Below, piece after piece: positions 21,930 through 33,300 of a DNA stretch of 64,000 nt; the first letter of the stretch is position 1, and every line of letters begins with the position of its first letter. The notes under the pieces were generated by a model. It made no database searches. It was given only the letters and a program-made list of their open reading frames with translations, and was not told the DNA's origin. A program made the translations under genes and the position numbers. This DNA is from Diphasiastrum complanatum (lineage: Eukaryota > Streptophyta > Lycopodiopsida > Lycopodiales > Lycopodiaceae), in assembly GCA_029204225.1 (NCBI GenBank), contig CM055100.1, positions 5,246,348 to 5,310,347 of the forward strand. The letters are read 5' to 3'.

Positions 21930-21941
21930 TGGTATCAGAGC
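21930..21941 (+). other. Element B primer-binding site
   Basis: TGGTATCAGAGC directly follows the LTR, complementary to the initiator tRNA-Met 3' end. Confidence 0.95.
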
Positions 21942-23101
21942 TGGTTGGCTTCTATTTACAGTAAGTATTCCATTTTTGGTGATATTTGGATGTTTGATCA
22001 AGTTCTAGCATGATTTTGCATTGCTTTGTTGATCAAATCTTACTAACCTTTGTTTTGTGAGTTGAACTTGTGGATCAAAAGCATATTTCAGGTCTATTGA
22101 AGATCAGAGGCTGAAAAGAAACTATTTTGGATCAGATCATAACACCTAATCATTTGTGATTGTGAGGCTTGTGCATATTCAATACTAACAATGTTCTTTT
22201 CAATCCTATTGTTGACAATCTCCATTCTTGGATGAACACTCTCCTTAAGTGGATGAAACTTCTCCTTAAGTGGATGACAAATGCTCTTTTGAGTGAGTTG
22301 TAATTCTCCTAAAGGCTGAGCAAAGCTCCCATTTGGATGAAAGATCCCCTTTTTTGGGTGAACATATTGTAAGCTCCATTGTGAAGAGCATATTGTAAAG
22401 ATTGTCATCAATTTTGGCATAAATTTTGGTGTACTTTGTTGAGCATGTAAGTAACTCTCCTTATGTAATTTGATTGGAGCATTTGCTGGAAGGTGTTAAC
22501 CATTATGCAAGTGTGTTTTCAGGTTCTTAACAGGTTGAGGAACATTCTCATGTGAAGTGATCTTAGATCTACATCTAAACACCAAGATTTGACAAGATAG
22601 TGAAGCTAGTCTTGTGATTCACTAAGTGTGCTCATTCATTCACCTCTAAATCTTGTATTTATCACTTGCTGGAGTTTATAAACTTTTAGAAGTGTGGTTT
22701 ACATGTGGTTTTACAGGTTGAATCAATATCTTAGTGTGTTGATCATATGTTGATCAAGTTTGTTCATTACTAGGTAATCTTGGCATCCTAGTTTTGGGTA
22801 TTTTCTAAGAATGCAAGTAACTCTTCACACCATAACTTGATTTGGTCACTTGCTGGAAAGTTTGAGAGCTTAAGCAAGAGTGTGTTCAGGTTGGTTTGAT
22901 TTTGTAATCCATTCTTAGTGTGTGCAAAGTGTTGCATGTGTTTCAATCTTCCTTTCTATGCTTGGAAACCATCTAGGTTCAAGATAGAAGTGTTTTAGGG
23001 TCCTAAATCTTCATAGATCTCTTTATCTATCATTTGTTGAGAGAAAAGTGAGTGCTAAGTGCTTTAGGACAGAACCTAAAAGTTGAAGAAACATTAGAAT
23101 C
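21942..23101 (+). other. Element B untranslated leader
   Basis: 1.16 kb between primer site and gag. The first ~1020 bases are nearly identical to the leader of element E (38270-39294, opposite orientation), while the last ~135 bases differ. Repeated motifs such as TTGATTTGGTCACTTGCTGGAAAG and a variant (around 22470 and 22840) suggest an old internal duplication. An antisense open frame at 22094-22420 exists in both leaders, but I do not accept it as a gene. Confidence 0.75.
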
Positions 23102-26100
23102 ATGGCTTCCAATGGTGGGATCATGCTAGAGTCTAGTGAAAGGTTGAGTTCATCAAACTACTCTACTTGGAAAGTGAGGATGGAGTCCTTACTTGAGTTG
23201 AATGAACTCATGGACATAGTTGCAGAAATTGAAGAGAGACCTCTCACACTTCAAGAGCAACAAAGGTTTGATAAGAAGGCCAAAAGGGCTCTTCATATCA
23301 TTAAAATGAATGTTACAAATGAACTTCTCAAGGAAGTTGGAAAGTGTCAAAGTGCAAGTGAGGCATGGAATGCCTTAAAGAAGCTCTTTGAATCAAAGTC
23401 CACATCTAGGGTATTGACCCTAAGGAGACAAATATTTTCTAGTAGGCAAAGAGAGGGTGAAAGTGCTCATGCATTTATCTTGAGAGTTAAGTCCCTAAGT
23501 GATGATTTAGCATGCATTGATGAGAACATAAAAGATGGTGAAATAGTCCAAGTTATGTTGAATGGTTTGCTAAATGAACATGCTAACCTTGTGCAAAGTT
23601 TTGCCATTCAAAGAGTCTTGCCAAGTGTGGTTGACTTGCAAGAAATCTTATTGGCTGAAGAACATAGGTTGCAATCAAAGCTTGATGGTGCATCCTTGCA
23701 AGGTGGAGGTGAAGAGGCTTTCTTCACAAAAGGCAAATTCAAAGGCAAAGGTAAAGGCAAAGGGAAATGGTCCAAAGGTGGTAACTTTGATCATGATGAT
23801 CACTCTTCCTCTTCCTCTTCTACTAAGAACAATAAGTCAAAGTTCAAGTGCTTTTATTGTGGGATAAAAGGTCATTTTGCAAATGAATGTTATAAGAAGA
23901 AAAGAGAGCAAGGAGAGAGGCAAGGAAATCTTACAATAGATGAGGAAGAACATAACACATGTGAATCACTTGTTATGACTTCAAGTTTGTTAGCCAACAT
24001 AGATGATAATGATCCTTGGTGGATTGATAGTGGAGCCTCATCTCACATGACAAGACATAAGGAATACTTTACATCCTTATTGTCTTATGAGGGAGAAGGT
24101 AACATCATCTACACTGCAAATGATGGTCAATGTGACATCAAAGGCATAGGCACTATTCCTATTTCCCTTTCAACAAATAGGAAAGCAAATCTTGAAAATG
24201 TTTTGTACATTCCTTCAATCACTAAGAATTTGCTTAGTGTAAGTCAAATGATTGACAAAGGACTTGATGTGGAGTTCATTGGAGATGCATGTTTGATAAG
24301 TAAATGTGGATCCTTGATTGCTCAAGGTAGGAGGCATGGTAAACTTTTCAAGCTTGATGCATGTGTGATCTCTAATCATGAAGGATGTATGGCTAGGGAG
24401 CAATTGACAAACCAAGAAGTTTGGCACAAGAGGTTGGGCCATCCCAACTTCAAATCTTTGGAGGTAATGGCAAAGAAAGAGCTTGTTCTTGGTCTCCCTA
24501 AAAGTCTTGTTGCAAACAATAGTGTTTGTGAACATTGTGCCTTGTCCAAATCTCATAGACTTGCTTATTCTAGATCTACTTCTAGATCTAAAGAAGCTTT
24601 TCAACTTGTGCATTCTGATATTCATTCTTCTAGTACAACTAGCAATGGTGGGGCAAAGATGTATGCAACTTTCATTGATGACTTTAGTAGGTATACTTGG
24701 ATCTATCTTCTTAAAAGTAAGGATGAAGTGTTTGCTGCATTTGTCAAGTTCAAGAATGAAATGGAAAACCAATTCAATACAAAGATCAAATGCTTAAGAT
24801 CTGATAATGGAGGGGAATACACCTCAAATAGGTTCAAAGACTTTTGTATAGCACATGGGATTAAGAGGGAGATGTCTAGTCCTAGGACTCCACAACAGAA
24901 TGGAGTGGCCGAGAGGAAGAATAGAACCCTTTGTGAATGTGCCAAGGCAATGAGACTACATGCTAATCTTGCTAAGTCTTTTTGGGGGGAAGCTTTAGCA
25001 TGTGCTAACTATCTATGTAATAGATGGACAAGTGCTTCCTTGGATGGTAAAACTCCTCATGAGGTTCTTTATGGTAGAAGGCCGAGTGTCAAGCATTGTA
25101 GGATCTTTGGATGTACATGTTTTGTCAATATCACACTTGATGATAGAACTAAAGAAGATCCTTCATCAAAGAAGGGTGTGTTTGTTGGCTATAGTGAAGT
25201 AAGCAAGGCTTACAAAGTGTACATTCCTTCTACAAAGAAAGTTGTCATAAGTAGGGATGTCATCTTTCATGAAGAGAATGTTTCCAATGTTGTTGATGTT
25301 GATGTTGATGTGCCTACTAATCATCATGATGTGCAAGATGTCTTGGATGAAGATGGAGATGCCACTCCAAAGCAAACTTCAAGGAAGACTCAAAGGCAAA
25401 GGGCTAAGCCATCAAGGCTAACCTATGATGAAAAAGGAAAGCAAGTGGTGGACAACTCTAACTTTGCTTTTCTTACCTCTTTTGATGAACCAACTTGTGT
25501 AGGTGAAGCAATTCAAAAGAAGGAATGGATCCAAGCCATGGATCATGAGCATCAAGCACTCATCAAAAGCAACACATGGAGGTTGGTAAAGCTTCCAAAT
25601 GACAAGAAGGCAATTGGTTGTAAGTGGATCTTCAAGATCAAGACAAATCAAGATGGATCAATCAACAAGTACAAGGCAAGGTTGGTGGCAAAGGGGTATG
25701 CTCAAGAATATGGTATTGACTATGATGAGACCTTTGCACCCGTGGCAAAGATGGTAACTATTCGAATCCTAATCTCTCTTGCAACTCTTTATGATTGGGA
25801 TATGTGGCAAATGGATGTTACTAATGCCTTCTTGAATGGTGATCTTGAAGAAGATATTTACATGGAGCAACCCGAGGGCTATGTTTCACATGATGAGCCT
25901 AATCATGTGTGCTATCTCCAAAAGAGTTTGTATGGGCTAAAGCAAGCACCAAGGAGTTGGTATGCTAAGCTCAATTCCTTCTTACTTTCTCAAAACTTTG
26001 TTATGAGTGAGTATGATCATTCTCTCTACTTTAGATTGAATGAAAATGATATCACTTTACTTTTGATCTATGTTGATGACATTATCTTAAGTGGTGGTAA

Positions 26101-27055
26101 CAATCTAGATATAGATGAAATCAAGATGGCACTCAAAAGAGAGTTTGAAATTCAAGATCTTGGTAAACTTCATTATATCTTAGGAATAGAGATTATTAGA
26201 ACTTCTAAATCTACATTCATATGTCAAGAAAAGTATGTTAACTCTATTCTAAAAAGGTTTCATATGGAAGATTGTAAAGTTGTTTCTACTCCTATGGAAT
26301 CAAATGTAAAGCTAACTACAAGAAGTAATGAAAGATCCTTCAAGGACATTACTCTCTATAGAAAGCTAATAGGATCTCTTATATGGTTAACCATCACAAG
26401 ACCTGATCTAAGTTTTGTGGTTGGTAAACTAAGTCAATTTATGCAAGATCCTAGTGAGGCTCATTGGAAGCTAGGAAAGAGAGTACTTAGATACATCTCG
26501 GGATCTAGAGATTTTGGCATCTTGTATGGAGGTACTACACCTAACCTTTGTGGATTTTCAGATTCAGATTTTGCAGGTGATCAAATGGATAGGAAGTCAA
26601 CAAGTGCCTTTGCAATCTATCTTGGAGATGGAGTGGTCTCATGGCTATCAAAGAAGCAACCAACTATCTCTCTATCTTCCACCGAAGCCGAGTACAAGGC
26701 ATTAACAACATGCACCAAGGAGATTCTTTGGATCAAGAGGATGTTATTGGATCTTCACTTGCTGGAACCAGAGAAGACTCCAATCATACTTTGTGATAAC
26801 CTTTCAGCCCAAAGCTTGGCAAGCAATCCTGTTTTTCATGCAAGGAGCAAGCACATTGAGATTGCTCACCATTTTGTGAGAGATCAAGTCATTGCCAAAG
26901 AGGTGGAGCTTCAACATGTCTCTTCAAAGGAGTGTGTGGCTGATATCTTCACCAAACCATTGGGAAAGGACCTATATTTAATGCATAGATCTAATCTTGG
27001 AATGTGCTCAAAGACTATGTTGAAACTAGCATCCAATGTTGAAGAGGGAGTGTGA
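23102..27055 (+). CDS. Element B Ty1/copia gag-pol polyprotein (1317 aa)
   Basis: Starts at the ATG 23102-23104. The stop TGA overlaps the first five bases of the 3' LTR. Gag spans about 1-245 with a Lys/Gly-rich stretch. Zinc knuckle C250-C253-H258-C263. Protease WWIDSGASSHM with D309. Integrase H442, H447, C476, C479 and catalytic D506, D568, E604 (DD35E). RT contains KSLYGLKQAPRSWY and YVDD at 990-993. RNase H residues are D1154/D1156, E1195 and D1232. The frame is uninterrupted and all catalytic residues are present. It would supply capsid, protease, integrase and RT, and could act in trans on element E, which shares its primer site and leader. Confidence 0.97.
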   Translation: MASNGGIMLESSERLSSSNYSTWKVRMESLLELNELMDIVAEIEERPLTLQEQQRFDKKAKRALHIIKMNVTNELLKEVGKCQSASEAWNALKKLFESKSTSRVLTLRRQIFSSRQREGESAHAFILRVKSLSDDLACIDENIKDGEIVQVMLNGLLNEHANLVQSFAIQRVLPSVVDLQEILLAEEHRLQSKLDGASLQGGGEEAFFTKGKFKGKGKGKGKWSKGGNFDHDDHSSSSSSTKNNKSKFKCFYCGIKGHFANECYKKKREQGERQGNLTIDEEEHNTCESLVMTSSLLANIDDNDPWWIDSGASSHMTRHKEYFTSLLSYEGEGNIIYTANDGQCDIKGIGTIPISLSTNRKANLENVLYIPSITKNLLSVSQMIDKGLDVEFIGDACLISKCGSLIAQGRRHGKLFKLDACVISNHEGCMAREQLTNQEVWHKRLGHPNFKSLEVMAKKELVLGLPKSLVANNSVCEHCALSKSHRLAYSRSTSRSKEAFQLVHSDIHSSSTTSNGGAKMYATFIDDFSRYTWIYLLKSKDEVFAAFVKFKNEMENQFNTKIKCLRSDNGGEYTSNRFKDFCIAHGIKREMSSPRTPQQNGVAERKNRTLCECAKAMRLHANLAKSFWGEALACANYLCNRWTSASLDGKTPHEVLYGRRPSVKHCRIFGCTCFVNITLDDRTKEDPSSKKGVFVGYSEVSKAYKVYIPSTKKVVISRDVIFHEENVSNVVDVDVDVPTNHHDVQDVLDEDGDATPKQTSRKTQRQRAKPSRLTYDEKGKQVVDNSNFAFLTSFDEPTCVGEAIQKKEWIQAMDHEHQALIKSNTWRLVKLPNDKKAIGCKWIFKIKTNQDGSINKYKARLVAKGYAQEYGIDYDETFAPVAKMVTIRILISLATLYDWDMWQMDVTNAFLNGDLEEDIYMEQPEGYVSHDEPNHVCYLQKSLYGLKQAPRSWYAKLNSFLLSQNFVMSEYDHSLYFRLNENDITLLLIYVDDIILSGGNNLDIDEIKMALKREFEIQDLGKLHYILGIEIIRTSKSTFICQEKYVNSILKRFHMEDCKVVSTPMESNVKLTTRSNERSFKDITLYRKLIGSLIWLTITRPDLSFVVGKLSQFMQDPSEAHWKLGKRVLRYISGSRDFGILYGGTTPNLCGFSDSDFAGDQMDRKSTSAFAIYLGDGVVSWLSKKQPTISLSSTEAEYKALTTCTKEILWIKRMLLDLHLLEPEKTPIILCDNLSAQSLASNPVFHARSKHIEIAHHFVRDQVIAKEVELQHVSSKECVADIFTKPLGKDLYLMHRSNLGMCSKTMLKLASNVEEGV
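27041..27050 (+). other. Element B polypurine tract
   Basis: GAAGAGGGAG immediately before the 3' LTR, inside the end of the gag-pol frame. Element E has the same tract. Confidence 0.9.
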
Positions 27056-27705
27056 AAATTGTCAACATTTCCTAGCTAGTTTGAGGCCTAAATTGGCTAA
27101 AATTGTAAATAGTTTTGGTTCTGGAGTTTCACACGTGTGAACCAGGCCACAATGTTTTTATTTACTGTATTTTTTCAGTATGATGAAGTGTCAAACTTCA
27201 TACCCTTCAAAATGAGACCATTTTGATGTATTTTGGTCATATAAGCCATTTTTAGCTATTTTTCCTATATAGGGAATATCTAGGGTCAAGTACCTTCTAG
27301 AGAGAGGAGAGAGAGTCATCTTCCTCATCCATAAATAGTAGGGAAGTCGTGGAGAACAGGTTGGAGAAACCTTTTGTATGCTTCATTGAGATCAATAGAT
27401 CATTGTCATTGTTTCTTCCTCCATTGAGAGCATTGTTGTGTGTATTGTCTTCAAGCTATTGTGTATGATCTTAGGTGCTTTCCAAAAGTGATAGGCTGAT
27501 GTATTATGGACTGTATAATGCTATTTTGGGCCGCACTTGATGTTTATGGAAGTTTCCATTTGTGATAAATGCTTTTTGATCAAGTTCTTTGCATTCTAGG
27601 TAGCATAGAATGTGTTGCCAATTCCTAGCTTATGTAGTTTGGAGTGCAAGCATTCAAGCAAATGATCTTGGAGTTTAGATCCACTTAGGATCTGTATTTT
27701 TCACA
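27051..27705 (+). repeat. Element B 3' LTR
   Basis: Same length as the 5' LTR with two differences seen. The palindrome TTCACACGTGTGAA lies at 27128-27141. Confidence 0.96.
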
Positions 27706-27710
27706 TAAAA
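27706..27710. other. Target-site duplication TAAAA, right copy (element B)
   Basis: Second copy of TAAAA. Confidence 0.9.
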
Positions 27711-27914
27711 TAATGTAGACTTGAGCCTTTAAATTAAAAATAAAACTAGAGGCCCAAAGTCATTTTTAAACTTAGAAGATTACTTTTTAAAGTTGGGTCT
27801 CACATGAATCTTGTGAATTTCAATGTACTTTTTGTGGACCCTTGGATCAAATTGGGTCCAAGATGAATGGATAGGATCAATGTGAATATTAGCCAATAGG
27901 ATTTTGGGGCAAGG

Positions 27915-28004
27915 GCCTTCTTCCATTCTTACTTTCCAAGTTGCATAATTATTAATATTCAGCCTTTCACTAGCCTCAAGAAGATAGGCTCCAATTGAAC
28001 CCAT
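27915..28004 (-). pseudogene. Copia gag start fragment
   Basis: From the ATG at 28002-28004 the minus strand reads MGSIGAYLLEASERLNINNY then ATWKVRMEE, the N-terminus of a copia gag close to elements A-C. Homology stops abruptly at about 27915. The 200 bases from there to element B show nothing recognisable. The leader and primer site of the same element lie to its right. Confidence 0.85.
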
Positions 28005-28591
28005 TCTATCTAGTAACAAGTACAACAAATGTACTATTCGAAGGCTCTCCCTTCACTCTTTCTCAGAATTTAGCTACAATGCTACTCTCTTGAATCTCAC
28101 AAGACTCAAGAAGCAAGATCTATAATGATCTTTAACTCAAAAAGATTTGGGAAAGTGTATTCTACACAATCTATTCACTTAGAACTTGGATTTGACAATG
28201 GTGTTTAGAATGGTTTTAGTTTCACTCTTGAACTATAAAACATAACCCTCAAAGTCTCTCTCTCAGGTATTTGTAGGTTTAATAAGCTTCTAACACCATT
28301 TACTCATCAAATCTATAATGGAAACAATGGATTTTCATAAGCACATCACTAGTTTCACTCTTGACAACTTGTTTGAAGCTCAAATATTGAAAAAACACAA
28401 AGTTCTGATGAAAGTACAACTCCAACAGCCTCTCACACATGTGAGAAGTACATCTGAACTTTACACACTAATCTGAACTTCAACATTACAAGTAAACTAT
28501 TAGAAAAGGTCGCCCTCCTTCGAAATGAATCTAGCACCAATGCTTTCACAAAAATGAAGATTTTTGGATCATCAACTAAGCTCTTTTACTT

Positions 28592-28604
28592 GGCTCTGAT
28601 ACCA
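28592..28604 (-). other. Primer-binding site of the 28-kb copia fragment
   Basis: The minus strand reads TGGTATCAGAGCC, directly next to an LTR edge at 28605. Confidence 0.9.
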
Positions 28605-28971
28605 TGTCAAATTTCAGAGTAAAGGACTAAATTTGGTCTACAATTGATCAAAAAGAGTGATTGGTAGCTTGCTCGAGTTCCTACAAGGCTAATTTTGACA
28701 TTTACAAGTTGTAACACTACATGCAATCTTCATCTACCCCAAAAGTCAAGTTGGATGGCTTTTTTATTCTCTACACTATCGACTACTTTACACTAATAAA
28801 TTCTACTTTATGTCCTAGATCTATAATTCTGCTAACAGAGAGTAGATTTGTGGACAGATTCAGTACATGCAGGACATTCAAAAGTAACCTAGATTGATCA
28901 TTTGCAAAACTTAATCTTATTGTACCTTCACCTTAAATAGCATGTGTGCTATTGTCACCCAGATGAACATA
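28605..28971 (-). repeat. Partial 5' LTR of the 28-kb copia fragment
   Basis: Starts TGTCAAATTTCAGAG beside the primer site. Its outer end is not visible because the family-F mini-element begins at 28972. There is no second copy in the window. Confidence 0.6.
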
Positions 28972-29686
28972 TGTCAAGAATTAGATATGCAACATCAAGC
29001 ATTCACCATAAGCAATCACCACAAGAAGGTGGAAGAAGAACACGTACCGTCACTTTATCACACTAACTCATACAGAATGTAAAATGTACAAATAAACCCT
29101 GAACCCTGATAGAGAGAGAAAACCTACAAGTAGACTAATAGACTAGCCTACGACTATTGATAGCTGGTCACATCTGTCAACATTAATGTGCATCGTAAAC
29201 AGTAACAATGAAGTTTATCATCCAAGTTCCACATCCTATTTTTTGATATAGCTTCCATTTCTTTTTTCCATAGCTTCATGCCACTCCTTGTGGAATTTCT
29301 TCCAGCCGTTTTTGTCTCTCCAAGCTTTCACCTCCCGTGAAGGACTTTTCTCACTTCGTTGCGGAGCTTGTGACAAGTTGTATCCACTGATCAAGCACGC
29401 AGGACTATCACTGCTCTGATACCATGTCAAGAATTAGATATGCAACATCAAGCATTCACCATAAGCAATCACCACAAGAAGGCCGAAGAAGAACACGTAC
29501 TATCACTCTATCACACTAACTCATACAAAATGTAAAATGTACAAATAAACCCTGAACCCTGATAGAGAGAGAAAACCTACGAGTAGACTAATAGACTAGC
29601 CTACGGCTATTGATAGCTGGTCACAGCTGTCAACATTAATATACATCATAAATAGTAACAATGAAGTTTATCATTGATTTCTAACA
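28972..29686 (-). mobile_element. 715-bp deletion derivative of copia family F (mini-element)
   Basis: Two family-F LTR copies lie in the same orientation at 28972-29220 and 29425-29686. A tRNA-Met primer site is at 29413-29424. The 190-bp interior starts with the family-F leader (compare 48035-48150) and then jumps to the beginning of RT (KEWHEAMEKRNGSYIKK, compare the KEWRAAMETEMEAISKN segment encoded near 51517). The left LTR copy lacks the outer 13 bases found at the right copy's far end. No 5-bp duplication flanks it. Size resembles TRIM elements, but the content shows it derives from F. Confidence 0.85.
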
Positions 29687-29763
29687 TTGATACTATAAGG
29701 CGTATAGGACTCGAAACAGCCGATATGATTGGCCATATGCTATGTGGATCCGGAATCCAGAAA

Positions 29764-32700
29764 TCAAGAGTTGTTGTTGGATGCTTCTTGATGGATTGTC
29801 ATGAAGGCATCATGATCCGCTTCTTGAATAGGGTGCTTCTGCAACATTGAGTCCGAATATGCTCTCAAACAAATATTAGTCCTTTCATAAACTATGCCAA
29901 AGTCTTTTGTAGCCGAGATGTACCTTAACACCCTTTTTGCTCTTTCCAATGACATATTAATGGACTTTGCATATATTGACTCAACTTGCCAACACAAAAA
30001 CTAAGATCTGGTCTAGTGATGGTTAGGTTTATCAAGGAACCAATAAGCATTCTATAGGTAGTGATGTCCTCAAAGGATGCTTCATCACTTTCCTTAGAAA
30101 CTTTTACACTTAGTTGCATAGGAGTTTCAACTCCTTTACAATCAATCATGCCAAATCTTGCTAAGATTGATCTAGCATACTTAGATTGACATATGAAGGT
30201 AAAATCATTACTTCTAGTGACTTCTATTCCAAGTATAACTTTAAGAAGTCCTAGATCTACCATCTTAAATTCACTAGACAAGGAAACTTTTACATTCTTA
30301 ATGCCATCTAGATCATTTCCTGTGAGTATAATGTCATCAACATATAAAACTAAGATAATCTTTCCATCATTACATTTGTAGTACAATGATGCTTCATAAG
30401 AACTTACAACAAATCCAATGGAAATAAGATAGGAATGCAACCCAGAGTACCATGCTCTTGGTGCTTGCTTGAGTCCATAAAGACTCTTTTTCAAGAGACA
30501 CACCTTGTCTTCTTCTCAATCTTTGATGAAGCCCTCGGGTTGGCATATGTAGATTTCTTCTTCCAAGAATCCATTCAAGAAAGCAGTTGTCACATCAAGT
30601 TGGAAGAGCTCCCATTTGAAAGAAGTTGCAAGACATATGATTAATCTAATGGTCACAAGCTTTGCAACAGGTGCAAAGGTTTCATCATAATCTATGCCTT
30701 TGACTTGGAAAAAACCTTTTGCTACAAGTCTAGCTTTGTACTTATGAATGGAACCATCTTGATTATATTTCAATCTATATGTCCATTTACAAGTAAGAGG
30801 CTTCTTTCCATAAGGTAAATAAACAAGTTTCCAAGTTTGATTTTCCATTAATGCATGAAACTCTACTTGCATAGCTTTCCTCCAATATTGAGACTTATTT
30901 GCTTCCTCAAAACTAGTTGGTTCTTCAAGCATAGTAGTCAAGAAAGTATAAGAGTTGAGTAGTTGAGAATCTTCCCTTTGCTCCCCTTTGTCACTATAAG
31001 TGAGGCTTGATGACTCAATCCTTGTCCTTGTTGATCTTCTTGGCACCCATTGGATTGGAGTAGGTTCCACTTGCTCTTCATCTTCATGAAGCTCCTCCTT
31101 GGCCATAGCATGATCTTTGACAAGTTGAGTGTTGTTGGAAGTCACCTTTCCTTTGGCTTGGAGAGATTCATCAAAAAGTACATCTCTACTAGCAACAACT
31201 TTTTTTGTAATAGGATCATATATCCTATAAGATTTCTTACTTTCACTATAACCAACAAAGATGCCTTTGAAAGAAGTGGCATCTTCCTTTTTCCATGTTT
31301 CTAAAGGAATATGTACATAACAAGTACATCCAAAACTTTCAAATCACTAAGATTTGGCTTTTTGCGAAACAATACTTCATAAGGTGTAAGTCCTTTAATG
31401 GCACTATTAGTCATTCTATTACAAAGAAAGTTTGCACATAAAATAGCTTCTCCCCAAAATGAAATAGGAACAGATGCATCTAATCTCATAGCTATAGCAC
31501 ACTCACATAGTGTCCTATTCTTTCTCTCAGCTACTCCATTTTTTTGTGGAGTATATGTACAAGTAAACTCTCTCTTTATGCCATTAGTTTCACAAAACTC
31601 TTTCATTCTATTGGAGACGTACTCCCCTTCATTATCACTTCTTAATACTTTCAAGCTAGTATTAAGTTGCTTTTCCACAAGAGTTTTGAGCTTTACAAAG
31701 GACTCAAAAACTTCACTTTTTTTAGACAAGAGATAAACCCAAGAGTATCTTGATTTATCATCAGTAAAAGTGACATACATAAGAGCTCCACCATTTGATT
31801 CATGTGAAAATGAATGAATATTTGAGTGTATAAGGTCAAGAGGAGAGTTAGATCTTATCAAAGATCTCTTGAAAGGAAGCTTATGAGATTTGGAGAGTCC
31901 ACAAGCTTCACAAAGCTTGCCACACTTGGATATGGTTTTGGGAAGTCCTCTTGCTAGCTCTTTTGTCACCATGATCTCCATAGCTTTGTAGTTAGGATGG
32001 CCTAACCTTTTGTGCCATAATTCCACTTGAGCGAGCTCCTCCCTTGCCATGTTCACACTTCCAACCATCACATTAGAATCCAATTTGAATAACCTCCCTT
32101 GCTTGAAACCACTAGCAATACATTTCTTTCAAGATAGAACATGCTCCATGCTTGAAATGTACATCCAATCCCCTATTGATAAGTTGTCCTACACTCAACA
32201 AGTTCTTTGTAATTGAAGGTACATAAATAAAATTGTCTAGATCTACTTTTTTAGATGATCCTAGACATAAAGGAATGGATCCAACAGCTACAATCTCACA
32301 TTCTTGATCACTTGTAGTGAAAATAAATCTCTTAGAACTATTGTAAGAAAGTAGATTAGAAAAGTAGCCTTTTTGGTGAGTCATGTGAGAGCTTGCCCCA
32401 CTATCAATCCACCAAGTGTCTTGATTACATGTTTGTGGTGAGGATACCATCAAAGATAGATTGCCTTCTTCCTCCTCCTCAAGCACAAGATTGTCTTGAT
32501 TGTCCTTCTCTTGGGCATTCTTCTTCTTGTAGCACTCGGATGCAAACACTTTAGCTTCTTCTTGTCCTTCTTGCTCTTGCCTTTGGAACTTGATGCTCCA
32601 TCTTTGTTCTCCATCTCCATGTCTTGAGTCTTCTTTGATAGAAACTTCTTCGTCTTGCCTTTCAAAGAAAAGTTAGATTTTTCATCACCATCATTCAAAG

Positions 32701-33300
32701 ATAAGGAACTCATCCTACTTTTGATATGAAGCATTCTACTCTCCTGACTAACAAGCACACTTTGAAGTTTTTCAATACTAGGAAGTGAATCTTGAATAGC
32801 AAAGGTTTGAAGAAGTTTGGAATAATCATCTCGTAATCCATTCAAAATGATTTGAACTAATTCATCATCTTTGATTTTATCATCTATAGAACACAACTTC
32901 TTATTCAAAGATTTGATCCTAAAGACATAATTTTGGGCACTTTCACTACTTCCTTTCATGCTTTGAAGGATTCGATTCCTAAGCATGAGTATCCTTGAAG
33001 TGTTCTTGGATCATAAATGGATTTTAATGAATCCCATGCCTCTTTGGATGTGGTACAAGATGAGATTTCTTTCAAAAGTTCACTACTTACATTCATTTTT
33101 ATGCAGTGTAATGCAACTCTACATCTCTTTTTGTACTTAGCCAATTCAACTCCTCCTTGAGGATCTACTTCCACCTCAAGTACAATGTCATAAAGATCAT
33201 GAAGTATAAGCAAAGACTCCATTCGAACTATCCAAGTAGCATAATTAGTGGATGTAAGTCTTTCACTAGCTTCAAGCAAAAAACCACCCATTGATGCCAT
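29764..33300 (-). pseudogene. Decayed Ty1/copia gag-pol, element C
   Basis: Gag starts at the ATG 33298-33300 (MASMGGFLLEASERL). A frameshift near 32970 leads to the next block, with KSNFSLKGKTK and a partly deleted zinc knuckle near 32540. Protease WWIDSGASSHM is at about 32400. Integrase (32083-31301) has the HHCC module and the GVAERKNRTLCECA segment. RT (31145-29925) has AFLNGFLEEEIYICQPEGF, KSLYGLKQAPRAWY and LYVDDI. A stop or shift splits RT at about 30510. RNase H is cut off near 29764 (RAYSDSMLQKH). At least five lesions make it inactive. Neither LTR is visible beside it. Confidence 0.9.

Larger units (their letters stand above)
21275..27705 (+). mobile_element. Complete, very young Ty1/copia element B (6.4 kb)
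   Basis: 655-bp LTRs lie at 21275-21929 and 27051-27705, with primer site, polypurine tract, one intact gag-pol frame and TAAAA target-site duplications. Reading the LTRs side by side I found two differences (A/C in the GAA/GAC after the palindrome and C/A near the 3' end). All parts needed for retrotransposition appear intact, making it the best candidate in the window for an autonomous, possibly active copy. Confidence 0.96.

Noticed and set aside
21930-21941. tRNA-like sequences at the TGGTATCAGAGC and TGGCGCCGTTGCCGGGGA-type sites
   Set aside because: Only the tRNA 3'-end complement is present and each lies beside an LTR. They are primer sites, not tRNA genes.
22094-22420. 108-codon antisense open frame in the element B leader, also present in element E at 38817-39143
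   Set aside because: The two leaders are nearly identical DNA of recent common origin, so the shared frame is not independent evidence of coding. No domain is recognisable.
28972-29686. Classical TRIM element
   Set aside because: Size and layout fit, but the interior is a recognisable leader-RT fusion from family F, so it is better described as a deletion derivative.
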